A stretch of DNA of 64,000 nucleotides from Kaistia defluvii (GCF_040548815.1 NZ_JBEPSM010000001.1:2542001-2606000); one strand, 5' to 3'; positions 44,931 to 55,614 are shown, counted from the first letter of the stretch. Program-made: numbers and translations. Notes: generated by a model not told the origin, from the letters alone.

Positions 44931-45728
44931 TTAGCGGAGGGTTTCTGGCGCCCAGGGGGCGATATGGCGGGTGGCGATCTCGACCACGGCGCGGACCAGC
45001 ACGGCCATGGCCGCGAGGATGACCAGCGCGGCGAAGACGACGTCGGTCTGCGCGCGGCCGTTCGCCATCAGCATGGCGTAGCCGAGCCCGGACGAGGCGC
45101 CGACCCACTCGCCGATCAGCGCGCCGACCGGCGCATAGACGGCGGCAACCCGCAGGCCGGAGGCCAGCGCCGGCAAGGCGTCGGGCACGCGTAGATAGAG
45201 AATCTCCTGCCAGCGCCTGGCGCGATAGAGCCGGCTCAGGTCGATGAGCCCGGCCTCGGTGCGGGCCAGACCGTCATGAAAGGCCGAGGCCACGGGGAAG
45301 AAGATGGCGATCGTGGCCATGACGATCTTCGAGCCGATGCCGAAGCCGAACCAGAGGACGAGCAGCGGCGCGATGGCGAAGACCGGAAAGGCCTGGGTGA
45401 CGATCAGCAGCGGCATCAGGATGCGGCGGATCGTCGGCACGAAGGTCATGACCAGCGCCAGCATGATGCCTGCCAGCGCGCCGGTGATCAGCCCGGATAC
45501 GGTCTCGATGAGGGTGGTGACGGCATCGCGCCGCCAGAGATCGGGGCGCTCGACCAGCGCGCGCCAGACGCGAGAGGGCGGCGGCAGCATGAAGGGCGGC
45601 GGCGCGAAGACGAGGATCACCGCCTGCCAGATGGCGACCAGCGCCACGGCGACGATAAGGGCCCGCAGGACGCCGGCCATCCAGCCGCGCCGCTTGTCTC
45701 CCGCCTCAAACTCAGCCCTTGCCACCAT
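44931..45728 (-). CDS. thiX: ThiX-like ABC transporter permease
   Basis: Inner-membrane permease of 265 aa, six hydrophobic segments. The pattern PPPFMLPPPSRVWRAL near the start and the EAA-like loop LSRLYRARRWQEILYLRVPD are typical of ThiX/SsuC-type permeases. The start at 45728 has GGAGGAG ten bases upstream; another ATG at 45764 is possible. The TPP riboswitch lies directly upstream, so transcription should fall when thiamine pyrophosphate is plentiful. No ATPase gene (thiZ) is adjacent on either side. Confidence 0.88.
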   Translation of the reverse strand: MVARAEFEAGDKRRGWMAGVLRALIVAVALVAIWQAVILVFAPPPFMLPPPSRVWRALVERPDLWRRDAVTTLIETVSGLITGALAGIMLALVMTFVPTIRRILMPLLIVTQAFPVFAIAPLLVLWFGFGIGSKIVMATIAIFFPVASAFHDGLARTEAGLIDLSRLYRARRWQEILYLRVPDALPALASGLRVAAVYAPVGALIGEWVGASSGLGYAMLMANGRAQTDVVFAALVILAAMAVLVRAVVEIATRHIAPWAPETLR

Positions 45729-45801
45729 GGCGAAGCCGCTCCTCCGGAATACGGACGAGGCCATGCCTATAGCGATGGGGACGAGCAGACGTCGTGAACC
45801 A

Positions 45802-45897
45802 GCTTCCCGTCCCTTCGCCGGCATGACCCGGATCAGGTTCGAAGGGTTCGGCCCTAGGCCATCTCAGCTCGCGTCCGCGAACACCCCTCGGAATGGC
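45802..45897 (-). ncRNA. TPP riboswitch (THI box)
   Basis: Reading the minus strand, the conserved core is GAGGGGTG, CTGAGAT, a hairpin ending in ACCC, then ACCTGATCCGGGTCATGC and CGGCGAAGGGA. These are the two TPP-contacting helices of the THI box in the usual order, with a closing helix TTCC/GGAA. It sits about 75 bases before the thiX start. In proteobacteria it usually blocks translation or causes termination when TPP binds. Confidence 0.95.
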
Positions 45898-45949
45898 CGG
45901 AGCATGGCCGAGGACGCGGCGCGGTGCAAGACCCCTCGCTGACCAGCTT

Positions 45950-46867
45950 CTATGCGGTGCCGTTGAGCGGGGTCGGGCCGAGATGGACGCGAAGGGAAGC
46001 GGGACGGCATTCGACGCGGAAGTGCCGCGTCTTCACGGGTTCGCCGTCGAGGTTGATGTGCAGAGCCTCGTGCGAATCGAATTCGATCCAGGAACTTCGC
46101 GTCTTGACCTGCAGGCTTTCTACCGCCGCCGCGCCCTGCAGCAAGAGCTGCGTGAAGGCATCGAGGCGGGCGTCGCCCGCCAGTTCCGGCAGGATGGCGA
46201 GATCGAGCAGGCCGTCGTCGAGGCGGGCCTCGGGGCACAGCACGATGCCGCCGCCGGCCTGGCGGCCATTGCCGATGGCGAGCGCCAGGAAGCTGCCTTC
46301 CCACTCGAAGCCCTCGGCGCGGAAGCGGCCCTGACTGGCGGAGAGCTCGCGAAACCGCGTCACGCCGGTCACGACATAGGCGAGCCCGCCGAGGCGTCGC
46401 TTCAGGTCGGGATCGGTCTCGACCGTGACGCGCGAGCCGAAGCCGCCCGAGACGAGATTGACGAAAACCCGACCGTTCAGGCTGCCGACATCGATGCGCG
46501 AGGCCGGCGCCTCGACGACCAGCCGAAGCGCCGCGGTCAAATCATCGACGGGAATGTTGGTGGAATGCGCGAAATCGTTGGCGGTGCCGAGCGGCAGGAT
46601 GCCGAACGTGCAGGACTCCGGCGGCTCCGCGCCAAGCGCCGAGGCGAAGACCTCGTTGACCGTGCCGTCACCACCGCCAGCCACGATGCAATCGATCGCG
46701 CCGCGATGGGCGTCGGCAACGGCGTCGCGGGCGAAACGTCCAGCGTCGCCCGCCTCCCAGGTGACGCGGACCTCAACGACATGGCCATCGGCGCGAACCG
46801 CGCCGACCGCCTCGCGGACGCGAGGATCCCGCGCCGCCTTGCCATGCAGGATGAGCCGGATCTTCAT
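45950..46867 (-). CDS. diacylglycerol kinase-family lipid kinase (YegS-like)
   Basis: Protein of 305 aa in the diacylglycerol/sphingosine kinase fold. The nucleotide-binding motif is IVAGGGDGTVNEVFAS, followed by GILPLGTANDFAHS; the C-terminal beta-sandwich holds LDDGLLDLAILPEL and LDGEPVKTRHFRVEC. Such enzymes phosphorylate lipids at the inner membrane; the substrate in this clade is not certain. It is upstream of the riboswitch but read on the same strand, and its stop lies about 50 bases before the aptamer, so it is not regulated by it. Confidence 0.92.
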   Translation of the reverse strand: MKIRLILHGKAARDPRVREAVGAVRADGHVVEVRVTWEAGDAGRFARDAVADAHRGAIDCIVAGGGDGTVNEVFASALGAEPPESCTFGILPLGTANDFAHSTNIPVDDLTAALRLVVEAPASRIDVGSLNGRVFVNLVSGGFGSRVTVETDPDLKRRLGGLAYVVTGVTRFRELSASQGRFRAEGFEWEGSFLALAIGNGRQAGGGIVLCPEARLDDGLLDLAILPELAGDARLDAFTQLLLQGAAAVESLQVKTRSSWIEFDSHEALHINLDGEPVKTRHFRVECRPASLRVHLGPTPLNGTA

Positions 46868-46890
46868 GGTTCATCCTGCCGGGTGGGAGA

Positions 46891-48735
46891 TTACTTGTTG
46901 CCCCAGGCGGTCATGGCCTTGTCGAAGACCCGCTGGCCGGGCGTGCCCTTCTCGAAGGTCAGGATCGCGCGCTGATCGTTGTTGTAGACGATCGGCAGGT
47001 CGATCCAGTTGCGCTCGCGCATGAGCGCGACGTTCTGGGCGAGCGGGCCGGCGTCGTTGGAGAAGGCGATCCAGAAGAAGCCGTCGGCAACCTTCGCCGC
47101 GGCGCCATCGAGCGGCTGGCCGCGCGATTCCTCCGTCGGCTTCATCACCAGCGCCGGCACCGACTTGATGCCGCCGCCCGCGAAATTGGCCGGCGTATCG
47201 ACGACGATCTCGACGAGATGGCTGGCCGGAAGCGCCGGGTCGTTGTTCTTCCGGATGTTCAGCGTCACCTTCATGTTCTTTTCGGGAACGTCGAGATTGG
47301 CCTGGATCTCCGGACCGTTCGGCGAGTTCGCGTTGAACTTCCACGTGACGTTGGCATTCACGATCTTGACGTTCTGGCTGCCGTCGGTCGGCTGTTCGTA
47401 CAGAATGGCCTTCTGTGCGACGAGCGACTCATCGGCGCTGCCGGCGGCCGGCGCGCTGGGAGCTTCAGCCGGAGCAGGCTCGCTGGCCGCGGGCTCTGCC
47501 GCCGCCGGTGCCGCGGCGACGGGACCCGTACCATCCGGCGTCATGACGCCGGCGAGCGGATCCGCCTCTTCGCCGTCCGTGGCAGGCTGCGCCTCAACGG
47601 TGCGCACCGCCTTGGGCGACGCCTCTTCCGGAGCGCCACCCAGGCGATCCGCATTCTTGCTGCTGACGGGAGCCGATGCGGTTGGGATCGGATCCTCGCC
47701 CAGCGTCGGCTTGGCGCTGGTGTCGGCCGAGGAGATCAGGTCGCCGATGACGTCCTTGACCACGCCGCGCTGCGACCATGCGAGCGCGGCAATGCCGCCC
47801 AGCATCAGGCCGATCAGCACCAGCAGGATAAGGGTCGGCCAGCGCGACGGCTTGGTGCGTTCGACATAGACGGGCGGACGCTCGGCATCCCGGTTGCGCT
47901 CGCGGCGCGACGCCCGGCGCTCCCGCGGCTCCTCGACGCCGTCATTGCCCATGGGCGTTACGCGCATCGGCTCCGGCGCCCAATCGGCATCGGCGCTGAA
48001 ATGACGACCGTCATCGTGATCCGCATCGACATCGAAGCGCGGCTCGTCGATCGGATCGGGCGCAACCATGGGCGGCTCGCGGCGGCCCTGCGGCGCGGCG
48101 CGGTCATAGGCGCTCGGCTTGGTGGGCGAAACCTGCGGCCATTGCGGCTGCACCGGCGGCGGCTGCCGCACGGGCGCGGGCGGCTCCGGCTCGTGCCAGT
48201 CGGGTTCCGGCTCGTGCTCGGGCTGATGCTCGTGCTCGTCGTCGCTGCCGATGTCGGGATAGACATCCTGCGGCGGACGCGGCGGCGGCGCCGGGGTCGG
48301 CGCGACAACGGGCGCGCGCGGCGTCGGCGGCGCGGCCGGTCGGGGTCGCGGTGCAACCGGCGGCGGAGTCGGCGCGGGCGGTGGCGGAGGCGCTACCGTC
48401 TCTTCCAGCTCGTGCTCGAGCTCCTCGGCATATTCGGATTCGTCCAGCGAGACGGGCTCGTCGGGAACCGCAAGCGCTTCGGCGACGGCCGCCGCGGCGC
48501 TGACACGAGCCGGGGCCGGACGCGCGGCGCTGGCCTCGCGTTCGACCTTGCGGATCGCCTCTTCCAATTCCAGGCGCTGGCGCGAGATCTCGGAGGTCGT
48601 CAGAGGTGGGTCGATGGACTTCAGCTGTCCGATCAGCGCCGTGCGCGCCTTGTCGTAAACTGAACGACGCGCGTCGCCGGATTCGCTCTCGAACCCGGAA
48701 ACCGCCTTTTTCAATACCGCGTAATAGTCGGTCAT
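46891..48735 (-). CDS. proline-rich single-TM protein, conserved in rhizobia
   Basis: A 614-aa protein not assigned to a named family. Residues 1-80 form a cytoplasmic helical domain (MTDYYAVLKKAVSGFESESG, ALIGQLKSIDPPLTTSEISR). A long disordered section rich in Pro, Ala, Glu and His follows to about 310. A transmembrane segment lies at about 318-338 (WPTLILLVLIGLMLGGIAAL). After a second Ala/Pro linker, residues 440-610 form a folded periplasmic domain (AILYEQPTDGSQNVKIVNAN, VTWKF..., RNNDPALPASHLVEIVVDTP). It ends 23 bases before the lipid kinase start on the same strand. The layout suggests an envelope-spanning factor. Confidence 0.8.
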   Translation of the reverse strand: MTDYYAVLKKAVSGFESESGDARRSVYDKARTALIGQLKSIDPPLTTSEISRQRLELEEAIRKVEREASAARPAPARVSAAAAVAEALAVPDEPVSLDESEYAEELEHELEETVAPPPPPAPTPPPVAPRPRPAAPPTPRAPVVAPTPAPPPRPPQDVYPDIGSDDEHEHQPEHEPEPDWHEPEPPAPVRQPPPVQPQWPQVSPTKPSAYDRAAPQGRREPPMVAPDPIDEPRFDVDADHDDGRHFSADADWAPEPMRVTPMGNDGVEEPRERRASRRERNRDAERPPVYVERTKPSRWPTLILLVLIGLMLGGIAALAWSQRGVVKDVIGDLISSADTSAKPTLGEDPIPTASAPVSSKNADRLGGAPEEASPKAVRTVEAQPATDGEEADPLAGVMTPDGTGPVAAAPAAAEPAASEPAPAEAPSAPAAGSADESLVAQKAILYEQPTDGSQNVKIVNANVTWKFNANSPNGPEIQANLDVPEKNMKVTLNIRKNNDPALPASHLVEIVVDTPANFAGGGIKSVPALVMKPTEESRGQPLDGAAAKVADGFFWIAFSNDAGPLAQNVALMRERNWIDLPIVYNNDQRAILTFEKGTPGQRVFDKAMTAWGNK

Positions 48736-48786
48736 CGTCCCATTCTACTAACTACACGTCCGAACCGGCGCCTGTGATCGACAACC

Positions 48787-50079
<1,293 letters not shown>

Positions 50080-50229
50080 TGAGACTTCCTTTTTCGACGT
50101 CCAGCCACTGCTTGTGCCGCAATGCGCGGCGCGCGATAGGCTTCGTCCCGGCAGGCTGCCAGGACGAAGCGCGCGGACTATATAGACTCCAACTGCCCGG
50201 CGCGACCCCCGCCGGAGCATGTCAGACCC

Positions 50230-51888
50230 TCAATTCTCCCAGAATACGTCCTGATCGGCCGGCCAGCTGACGGCAAAGGCGTGGGTGATCTCCTTTGTTT
50301 CGCCGGCGGCATAATCATAGCCCCACGCGACCACCCCGCGTCTGCCGTCCACGGCGCTCGCGGTCGGCGGCGTCGCCTCCGGCAAAGCCTGCACGGTTAT
50401 GGTCTTCGCCTCGGAGACGGGAAGCTGGTCCAGCACGACGATCGAGATCGGCCGGGCGTGCCGATTCTCGATCTTGATGCGATAGCGCCGCTCGTCGGTC
50501 TTCTCGGACGAGATCAGCCCGCGCTCGCCGGTCTTGCGCTCCAGCGTGATGCGGGTGACGGCGACCTTGTCGTCGATGCCGAAGCCGAGCGTCAGTTCCG
50601 CATTGGGCGCGGTGAAAGCAAGCGGCACGGTCCCCGCGAAAGCCCCGTCGCGATAGAGCACCGCATTTCCGCCGACATAGGGCGCGCCGGACGTGTTGCG
50701 GAAGCGCGCCGTCAGATAGGCGGCGTCGCTGACCGCCGGTACGGCGCGCACCTCCAGCGTCGGCGCCAGATTTTCCGTCGCGATCCGCACCGACCGGCTG
50801 CCCTCCCCCGAGGAGACCGAGACCGGATCCGCAATCCGGTACTCGGCGCGGAAATCGCCGAAATCGGCAACCGCCTCGGCCTGTGCGATCGCATCCGCGC
50901 CGCCGCCGGCAGCCTCCATCTTGTAGCGCGCCGGGGGCGCGGGCGCCGGGCGCACCAGCGCCATCGATTCGCTGGCCTCGTCCTGGGCGAAACGCGGCGC
51001 GAAGCGCACGACGCTTTCGCCGAGTTCCGGCGCCTGGGTGCCTTCGGCAGGACGGCTGGTGGAAAGCGAAAGCGCCACGCCGGCCCAATCCTCGCCCGTC
51101 TCCTGGTGCAGCTCGGCCCGTCGGACCAGTTCCAGCTTCGGCTCTGCCAATGCTTCGCCGAGCGCGAGCGAGATGTCATAGGCCGGGCTCCATCCCGCCG
51201 ATTGCGTGCGATAGCCGAGGGTCAGCTTGCCGGTCGCTGCCTGATTGGCCAGAAGCTCGATCCGCGCCTCCAGCTTTGGCGCCGCAACCGGCAAGTCGTC
51301 CAGCGCGGACTGCCGGGTCGCAAGCGTCTTCTCGATGCCGCGCCGGTCGATGGCGATCTGCGCGCGCTGCTGGTCGATCTTCTCCCTCTCGAGGCCGAGG
51401 CCTTCGGCAGTCTGGACCCAGTCGCCGATCGACTTGCCCTCCGCCATGCCCTTGGCCAGACCCTGCGGCACGCTCTCGGCCAACTGGTCGATGAACTTTG
51501 CGCGCAGATCCAGCGCCGCCCGCTTGTCGTCGAGCGCGCCGAGCCGATCCCGCAGCACCTCGATCTCGGCCAGGATAGCAGCGCGGGCGGGATCGGCGTC
51601 CGCATCCGCCTTGGCGCCGCGCGTCTCGACCGAGCGGATGGTGACGCCGCCCGCCGCTAGGCCCTCGACCCGCAGGCTGTCGGCGACCATATCGGCCGGC
51701 AGGTCATCCGCTACCAGCACACTGACGCCGGGCGGCACCGAGAACGCCGCCTCGCGAAGCACGGCCGCCCCTTGCGGATGCACGGTCACGGCGGTGATCC
51801 GGCTGCCGAGCGGCAGGTCGGCGGCGTGCACATTCGCACTGGAGGCGGCCAGCACCGCCAGCGTCAGAGCGAGGATTGTCTTGGCCAT
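50230..51888 (-). CDS. DUF4139 domain exported protein
   Basis: Exported protein of 552 aa. A signal peptide (MAKTILALTLAVLAASSANV, cut near HAA) is followed by a DUF4140-type N-terminal beta domain (SRITAVTVHPQGAAVLREAA), a coiled coil at about 110-200, and the DUF4139 beta-rich domain (GYRTQSAGWSPAYDISLALG, VTRITLERKTGERGLISSEK, DQLPVSEAKTITV). The family is widespread and its function poorly known; a mucoidy-inhibitor-like role has been proposed for relatives. The start at 51888 is set by the signal peptide; the frame extends 31 codons further without similarity. Confidence 0.85.
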   Translation of the reverse strand: MAKTILALTLAVLAASSANVHAADLPLGSRITAVTVHPQGAAVLREAAFSVPPGVSVLVADDLPADMVADSLRVEGLAAGGVTIRSVETRGAKADADADPARAAILAEIEVLRDRLGALDDKRAALDLRAKFIDQLAESVPQGLAKGMAEGKSIGDWVQTAEGLGLEREKIDQQRAQIAIDRRGIEKTLATRQSALDDLPVAAPKLEARIELLANQAATGKLTLGYRTQSAGWSPAYDISLALGEALAEPKLELVRRAELHQETGEDWAGVALSLSTSRPAEGTQAPELGESVVRFAPRFAQDEASESMALVRPAPAPPARYKMEAAGGGADAIAQAEAVADFGDFRAEYRIADPVSVSSGEGSRSVRIATENLAPTLEVRAVPAVSDAAYLTARFRNTSGAPYVGGNAVLYRDGAFAGTVPLAFTAPNAELTLGFGIDDKVAVTRITLERKTGERGLISSEKTDERRYRIKIENRHARPISIVVLDQLPVSEAKTITVQALPEATPPTASAVDGRRGVVAWGYDYAAGETKEITHAFAVSWPADQDVFWEN

Positions 51889-52019
51889 CGGGCTTCCCCT
51901 GCATGATGAAGCGCCGCCACCCATGGAACCGCCGGCGCGCTTCCTGCCGCATAACGCGCGATTGTGGTATCGCCGCGCCACAATTGCGCGAATTCCATGA
52001 AAAGCGGCACGTCAGCGGT

Positions 52020-52532
52020 TCAGGCGATGCCGTTTTCCTTTTTCCATTTGCGCAATCGTCCTCGTGCGTTGGCATAGGGCGAGGATGTATTGAACTGGAT
52101 CATCCGGCCCATCGTGTAGGCGCCGTACCAGGGTTCGCCATAAAGCGCGGCATCGTCCTGGCTCTCGATCCGTTCGACGATGCGGCCCTTGGCATCGGCG
52201 AAGCGCCTCAGCAAGGCGTCGAAGGGCACGTCCTCATAATCGGCGTAGAATTTCTGCGCCAGCGGGCCGAGCTGGTTCCATGCGTAGCCGGTCTCGGGAA
52301 AATAGACAGGCAGGCCGGCATCGCGCCGCGCATGCCATTTCAGCACGAGCTCGTTCCATCCCGTCAGATAGGCGACGAGGTCGTGCACGCTGATCCGCGT
52401 ATCCCGCACATGCCCTTCCAGGGTCTTTTCGGCGGTCCGACTGGCCGGCACGGTCGAAAGGTCCTGCATCAGCTTGGCGAAGCTGGTTTCGATCGCCTCG
52501 AGAAGCTCAGCCTTGCTGGTCGGAACTGCCAT
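52020..52532 (-). CDS. ClbS/DfsB family four-helix-bundle protein
   Basis: A 170-aa protein: MAVPTSKAELLEAIETSFAK, then VHDLVAYLTGWNELVLKWHA and ARGRLRKWKKENGIA at the end. This matches the ClbS/DfsB (formerly DUF1706) family of DinB-like bundles. ClbS of E. coli hydrolyses the cyclopropane warhead of colibactin and protects the producer; most members are not in such clusters and their role is unknown. No biosynthetic genes are nearby. The start at 52532 matches the family; the frame reaches 25 codons further upstream. Confidence 0.85.
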   Translation of the reverse strand: MAVPTSKAELLEAIETSFAKLMQDLSTVPASRTAEKTLEGHVRDTRISVHDLVAYLTGWNELVLKWHARRDAGLPVYFPETGYAWNQLGPLAQKFYADYEDVPFDALLRRFADAKGRIVERIESQDDAALYGEPWYGAYTMGRMIQFNTSSPYANARGRLRKWKKENGIA

Positions 52533-52690
52533 GAACCGTCTCTCCATCCTCATCAGCGCGAAGGCATAGCCATGCCGCCGCGCCGCTGCAAACCGGTAAA
52601 CAACCATCGCAGCCGCGCGGCGAGGCGTTGGCGCTTGGCAGCGACCACCCGACAGCGCTATCCAGACGTTCCGCTGTCCGAGGCCAGTTC

Positions 52691-53620
52691 ATGTCATTGC
52701 TTTCGCGGGCCTTCGCCTGGTTGTTCAACCGGCCCTATCTGCTGCTCGCCCTCACCTTCCTGTTCTGGGCGATCAACATCGTGCTCGGGCGCTATGTCGC
52801 GGGTAGCATCCCGCCGGTTGCGCTGGCGCAGGTGCGCTGGGCCGGCGCTTCGGTCATCATCCTGCCCTTCGCCTGGCCGCATCTGAAACGCGACTGGCCG
52901 GCGATCCGCGGCAGCCTCGCCGTGATGCTTCTGCTCGCCGCCTCCGGCATCGGCGCCTACAACACGCTTGCCTATTACGGGCTGCAATATACCGAGGCGA
53001 TCAACGGCCTGCTGATGCAGTCGATCGCGCCGCTGGTCATTGGCGTCTGGTCGCTGATCCTGTTCCGCGACCGCATGACGGCGGCGCAGATCACCGGCGT
53101 CTGCCTGTCGCTCTGCGGCGTCATCCTGATCATCTGCCGCGGCGATCCGGCCGTGCTGCTGCATATGACGCTCAATATCGGCGACATCATCATGCTGGTG
53201 GCGATCAGCTGCTATGGCTTCTATTCGGCGCTGCTGAAGAAGGGGCCGCGCATCCATTACCTGTCGATGCTTGGCTTCACGATCCCAGCCGGGGCCGCGA
53301 TGATCCTGCCTTTCTGCGTCTGGGAGATCGTCTCCGGCAAGGTCATGCACGCGACGCCGCTGACCTTCGCCGTGCTTGCCTATGTCGTCGTGATCCCGTC
53401 GGTCGTCGCCTACATGTTCTTCAATCGCGGCGTCGCCCTGATCGGCCCCAACCGCGCCGGGCCCTTCTTCCACCTGCTGCCGGTGTTCGGCTCGATCATC
53501 GCCATCCTGTTCCTCGGCGAACAGCCGCGCTGGTATCACGGCGCCGGCTACGCGCTGATCCTCGGCGGCATAGCCCTGGCGCAGCTGAGCCTCGCCAGGA
53601 TTCGCTCGTTCGGGCGGTAG
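52691..53620 (+). CDS. EamA/DMT-family transporter
   Basis: Inner-membrane protein of 309 aa with two EamA repeats (ten transmembrane segments). The start MSLLSRAFAWLFNRPYLLLA and the ALTFLFWAINIVLGRYVAG segment match the family, as does NTLAYYGLQYTEAINGLLMQ in the first repeat and LGEQPRWYHGAGYALILGG in the second. Such proteins export metabolites or amino acids; the substrate is not predictable. The palindromic repeat at 53671 follows. Confidence 0.9.
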   Translation: MSLLSRAFAWLFNRPYLLLALTFLFWAINIVLGRYVAGSIPPVALAQVRWAGASVIILPFAWPHLKRDWPAIRGSLAVMLLLAASGIGAYNTLAYYGLQYTEAINGLLMQSIAPLVIGVWSLILFRDRMTAAQITGVCLSLCGVILIICRGDPAVLLHMTLNIGDIIMLVAISCYGFYSALLKKGPRIHYLSMLGFTIPAGAAMILPFCVWEIVSGKVMHATPLTFAVLAYVVVIPSVVAYMFFNRGVALIGPNRAGPFFHLLPVFGSIIAILFLGEQPRWYHGAGYALILGGIALAQLSLARIRSFGR

Positions 53621-53670
53621 CCTTCATTTCCTGTCTTTCCAGCTGTCTCGCCCTCCTCCCCACCCTCGCC

Positions 53671-53772
53671 GTCATCCCGGGCGCAGACCCGGGATCCATT
53701 CAGCCGGGTTGGCGAATGCATGAAGCTCCCAATGGCACGGCTGCATGGATCCTCGCCTTCGCGAGGATGACG
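53671..53772. repeat. palindromic repeat, GTCATCC family, third copy
   Basis: Begins GTCATCCCGGGCGCAGACCC, has CGGGATCC, and ends in the inverted form GCATGGATCCTCGC...GAGGATGAC. It is related to the units at 13997-14293 and 55529-55614. It lies between the EamA gene end and the serA terminator. Confidence 0.75.
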
Positions 53773-53841
53773 GCGGCGTCGGGTCGAGCCGCCGGCGCCT
53801 GCCGCACATCCCCACCACAACCGCCCCGGCAGAAAGCAAAG

Positions 53842-53872
53842 AAAAAAAGGGGCGACGGTTGCCCGTCGCCCC
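53842..53872 (-). terminator. serA terminator
   Basis: Perfect 10-bp stem GGGGCGACGG (53849-53858) and CCGTCGCCCC (53863-53872), loop TTGC; on the minus strand it is followed by a run of seven T (A-run 53842-53848). It lies 28 bases after the serA stop. Confidence 0.93.
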
Positions 53873-53899
53873 TCTTCATTCCGGCAATGAAGCCCAGTC

Positions 53900-55486
53900 T
53901 CAGAACGTCAGGCGCTTGGCCTGGACGACGCCTTCAAGCGCGCTGACGCGATCGATGACGCTGTCCGAGATCGCCTCGTCGACTTCGATCAGCGCGATGG
54001 CATCCTCACCGGCAGCCTTGCGGCCGAGGTTGAAGGTGGCGATGTTGATGCCCTCGGCGCCGAGCAAGCTGGCAAAGCGGCCGATGAAGCCCGGCTTGTC
54101 CTTGTTGGTGACGTAGAGCATGTGGGGACCGAGCTCGGCCTCCATGTTGATGCCCTTGATCTGGATGATGCGCGGCTTGACGTCGCCGAACACCGTGCCG
54201 GCGACCGAACGCTCCTGGCGCTCCGTCGTCACCGTCAGGCGGATGTAGTTCTCATAGGCGCCCTGCTGCTCGCGACGGACTTCTTCCACGGCGATGCCGC
54301 GTTCCTTGGCGATGGCCGGGGCCGAGACCATGTTGATGGTCTGCAGCTGCGGCCGCAGCACGGCGGCGAGCGCCGCGGCGGTCAGCGCGCGGACATTCAT
54401 CTCCGCGACGGCGCCTTCATATTCGAGCTTGATCGCCGTGATGCCCGTCTCGGTCAACTGGCCGGCGAACGAACCGAGCTGTTCGGCGAGCTTGACGAAC
54501 GGCGTCAGGCGCGGCGCTTCCTCGGCGGTGATCGACGGCATGTTGAGCGCGTTGGAGACGGCGCCCTTGACCAGGTAGTCGGCCATCTGCTCGGCGACCT
54601 GCAGCGCGACGTTCTCCTGCGCTTCCGTGGTCGAGGCGCCGAGATGCGGCGTGGCGACGACGTTGGGCAGGCCGAACAGCACGTTCTCGGTCGCGGGCTC
54701 TTCCTCGAACACATCGAAGCCGGCGCCGGCGACCTTGCCGGACTTCAGCGCCTCGGCGAGATCCTTCTCGACGACGAGACCGCCACGCGCGCAATTGATG
54801 ATGCGGACGCCGTCCTTCATCATCGCGATCGCCTTGGCGTCGATGATGCCGCGGGTCTTGTCGATCAGCGGCGTGTGCAGGGTGATGAAGTCGGCCCGGC
54901 GGAACAGTTCCTCCAGCTCGACCTTCTCGACACCGAGATCGATCGCGCGCTCCGGCGACAGGAACGGATCGAAGGCGATGACGCGCATCTTGAGGCCGAC
55001 GCCGCGCTCGGCGACGATCGAGCCGATATTGCCGCAGCCGATGATGCCGAGCGTCTTGCCCGTCACTTCGACGCCCATGAAGCGGTTCTTCTCCCACTTG
55101 CCGGCCTGGGTCGAGGCATTGGCTTCGGGGATCTGGCGCGCGGTCGCGAAGATCATCGCGATGGCGTGTTCGGCAGTGGTGATCGAATTGCCGAAGGGCG
55201 TGTTCATCACGATGATGCCCTTGGCGGTCGCGGCCGGGATGTCGACATTGTCGACGCCGATACCGGCGCGGCCGATGACGCGAAGGTTCTTCGCGGCGGC
55301 GATGACCTTCTCGGTCACCTTAGTATTGGAGCGGATGGCGAGGCCATCATAATTGCCGATGATCTCGAGCAGCTTCTCCTTGTCCTTGCCGAGGTCGGGC
55401 AGATAGTCGACCTCGACGCCGCGATCTTTGAAGATCTGGACGGCGGTCTTGGAGAGCTTGTCGGAAATGAGAACGCGCGGTGCCAT
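53900..55486 (-). CDS. serA: D-3-phosphoglycerate dehydrogenase
   Basis: Enzyme of 528 aa for the first step of serine synthesis. The NAD-binding motif is GIIGCGNIGSIVAERG; the catalytic Arg, Glu and His lie in NCARGGLVVEK, DVFEEEP and TPHLGAST. An intervening domain and a C-terminal ACT domain (LGPHMLYVTNKDKPGFIGRF) give the long form, allowing allosteric control. The start at 55486 (MAPRVLISDKL) is the usual one. serC lies upstream on the same strand with a 207-base gap filled by a palindromic repeat; both genes probably share one transcript. Confidence 0.97.
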   Translation of the reverse strand: MAPRVLISDKLSKTAVQIFKDRGVEVDYLPDLGKDKEKLLEIIGNYDGLAIRSNTKVTEKVIAAAKNLRVIGRAGIGVDNVDIPAATAKGIIVMNTPFGNSITTAEHAIAMIFATARQIPEANASTQAGKWEKNRFMGVEVTGKTLGIIGCGNIGSIVAERGVGLKMRVIAFDPFLSPERAIDLGVEKVELEELFRRADFITLHTPLIDKTRGIIDAKAIAMMKDGVRIINCARGGLVVEKDLAEALKSGKVAGAGFDVFEEEPATENVLFGLPNVVATPHLGASTTEAQENVALQVAEQMADYLVKGAVSNALNMPSITAEEAPRLTPFVKLAEQLGSFAGQLTETGITAIKLEYEGAVAEMNVRALTAAALAAVLRPQLQTINMVSAPAIAKERGIAVEEVRREQQGAYENYIRLTVTTERQERSVAGTVFGDVKPRIIQIKGINMEAELGPHMLYVTNKDKPGFIGRFASLLGAEGINIATFNLGRKAAGEDAIALIEVDEAISDSVIDRVSALEGVVQAKRLTF

Positions 55487-55528
55487 AGTGAATGGTTCCT
55501 TTGGGTTCGCCGCCGTCACCATCAGTCG

Positions 55529-55614
55529 TCATCCCGGACGAAGCGAAGCGGAGATCCGGGATCCATCCAGCCGAAGCCTTGGGCGGAACGGATCCCCGCC
55601 TTCGCGGGGATGAC
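55529..55614. repeat. palindromic repeat inside the serC-serA operon
   Basis: GTCATCCCGGACGAAGCGAA at the left, CGGGATCC in the centre, and CCCCGCCTTCGCGGGGATGAC at the right end. It is another copy of the family at 13997 and 53671, here between two genes of one operon. It can fold into one or two hairpins in the serC-serA mRNA and could alter their relative expression. Confidence 0.75.
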
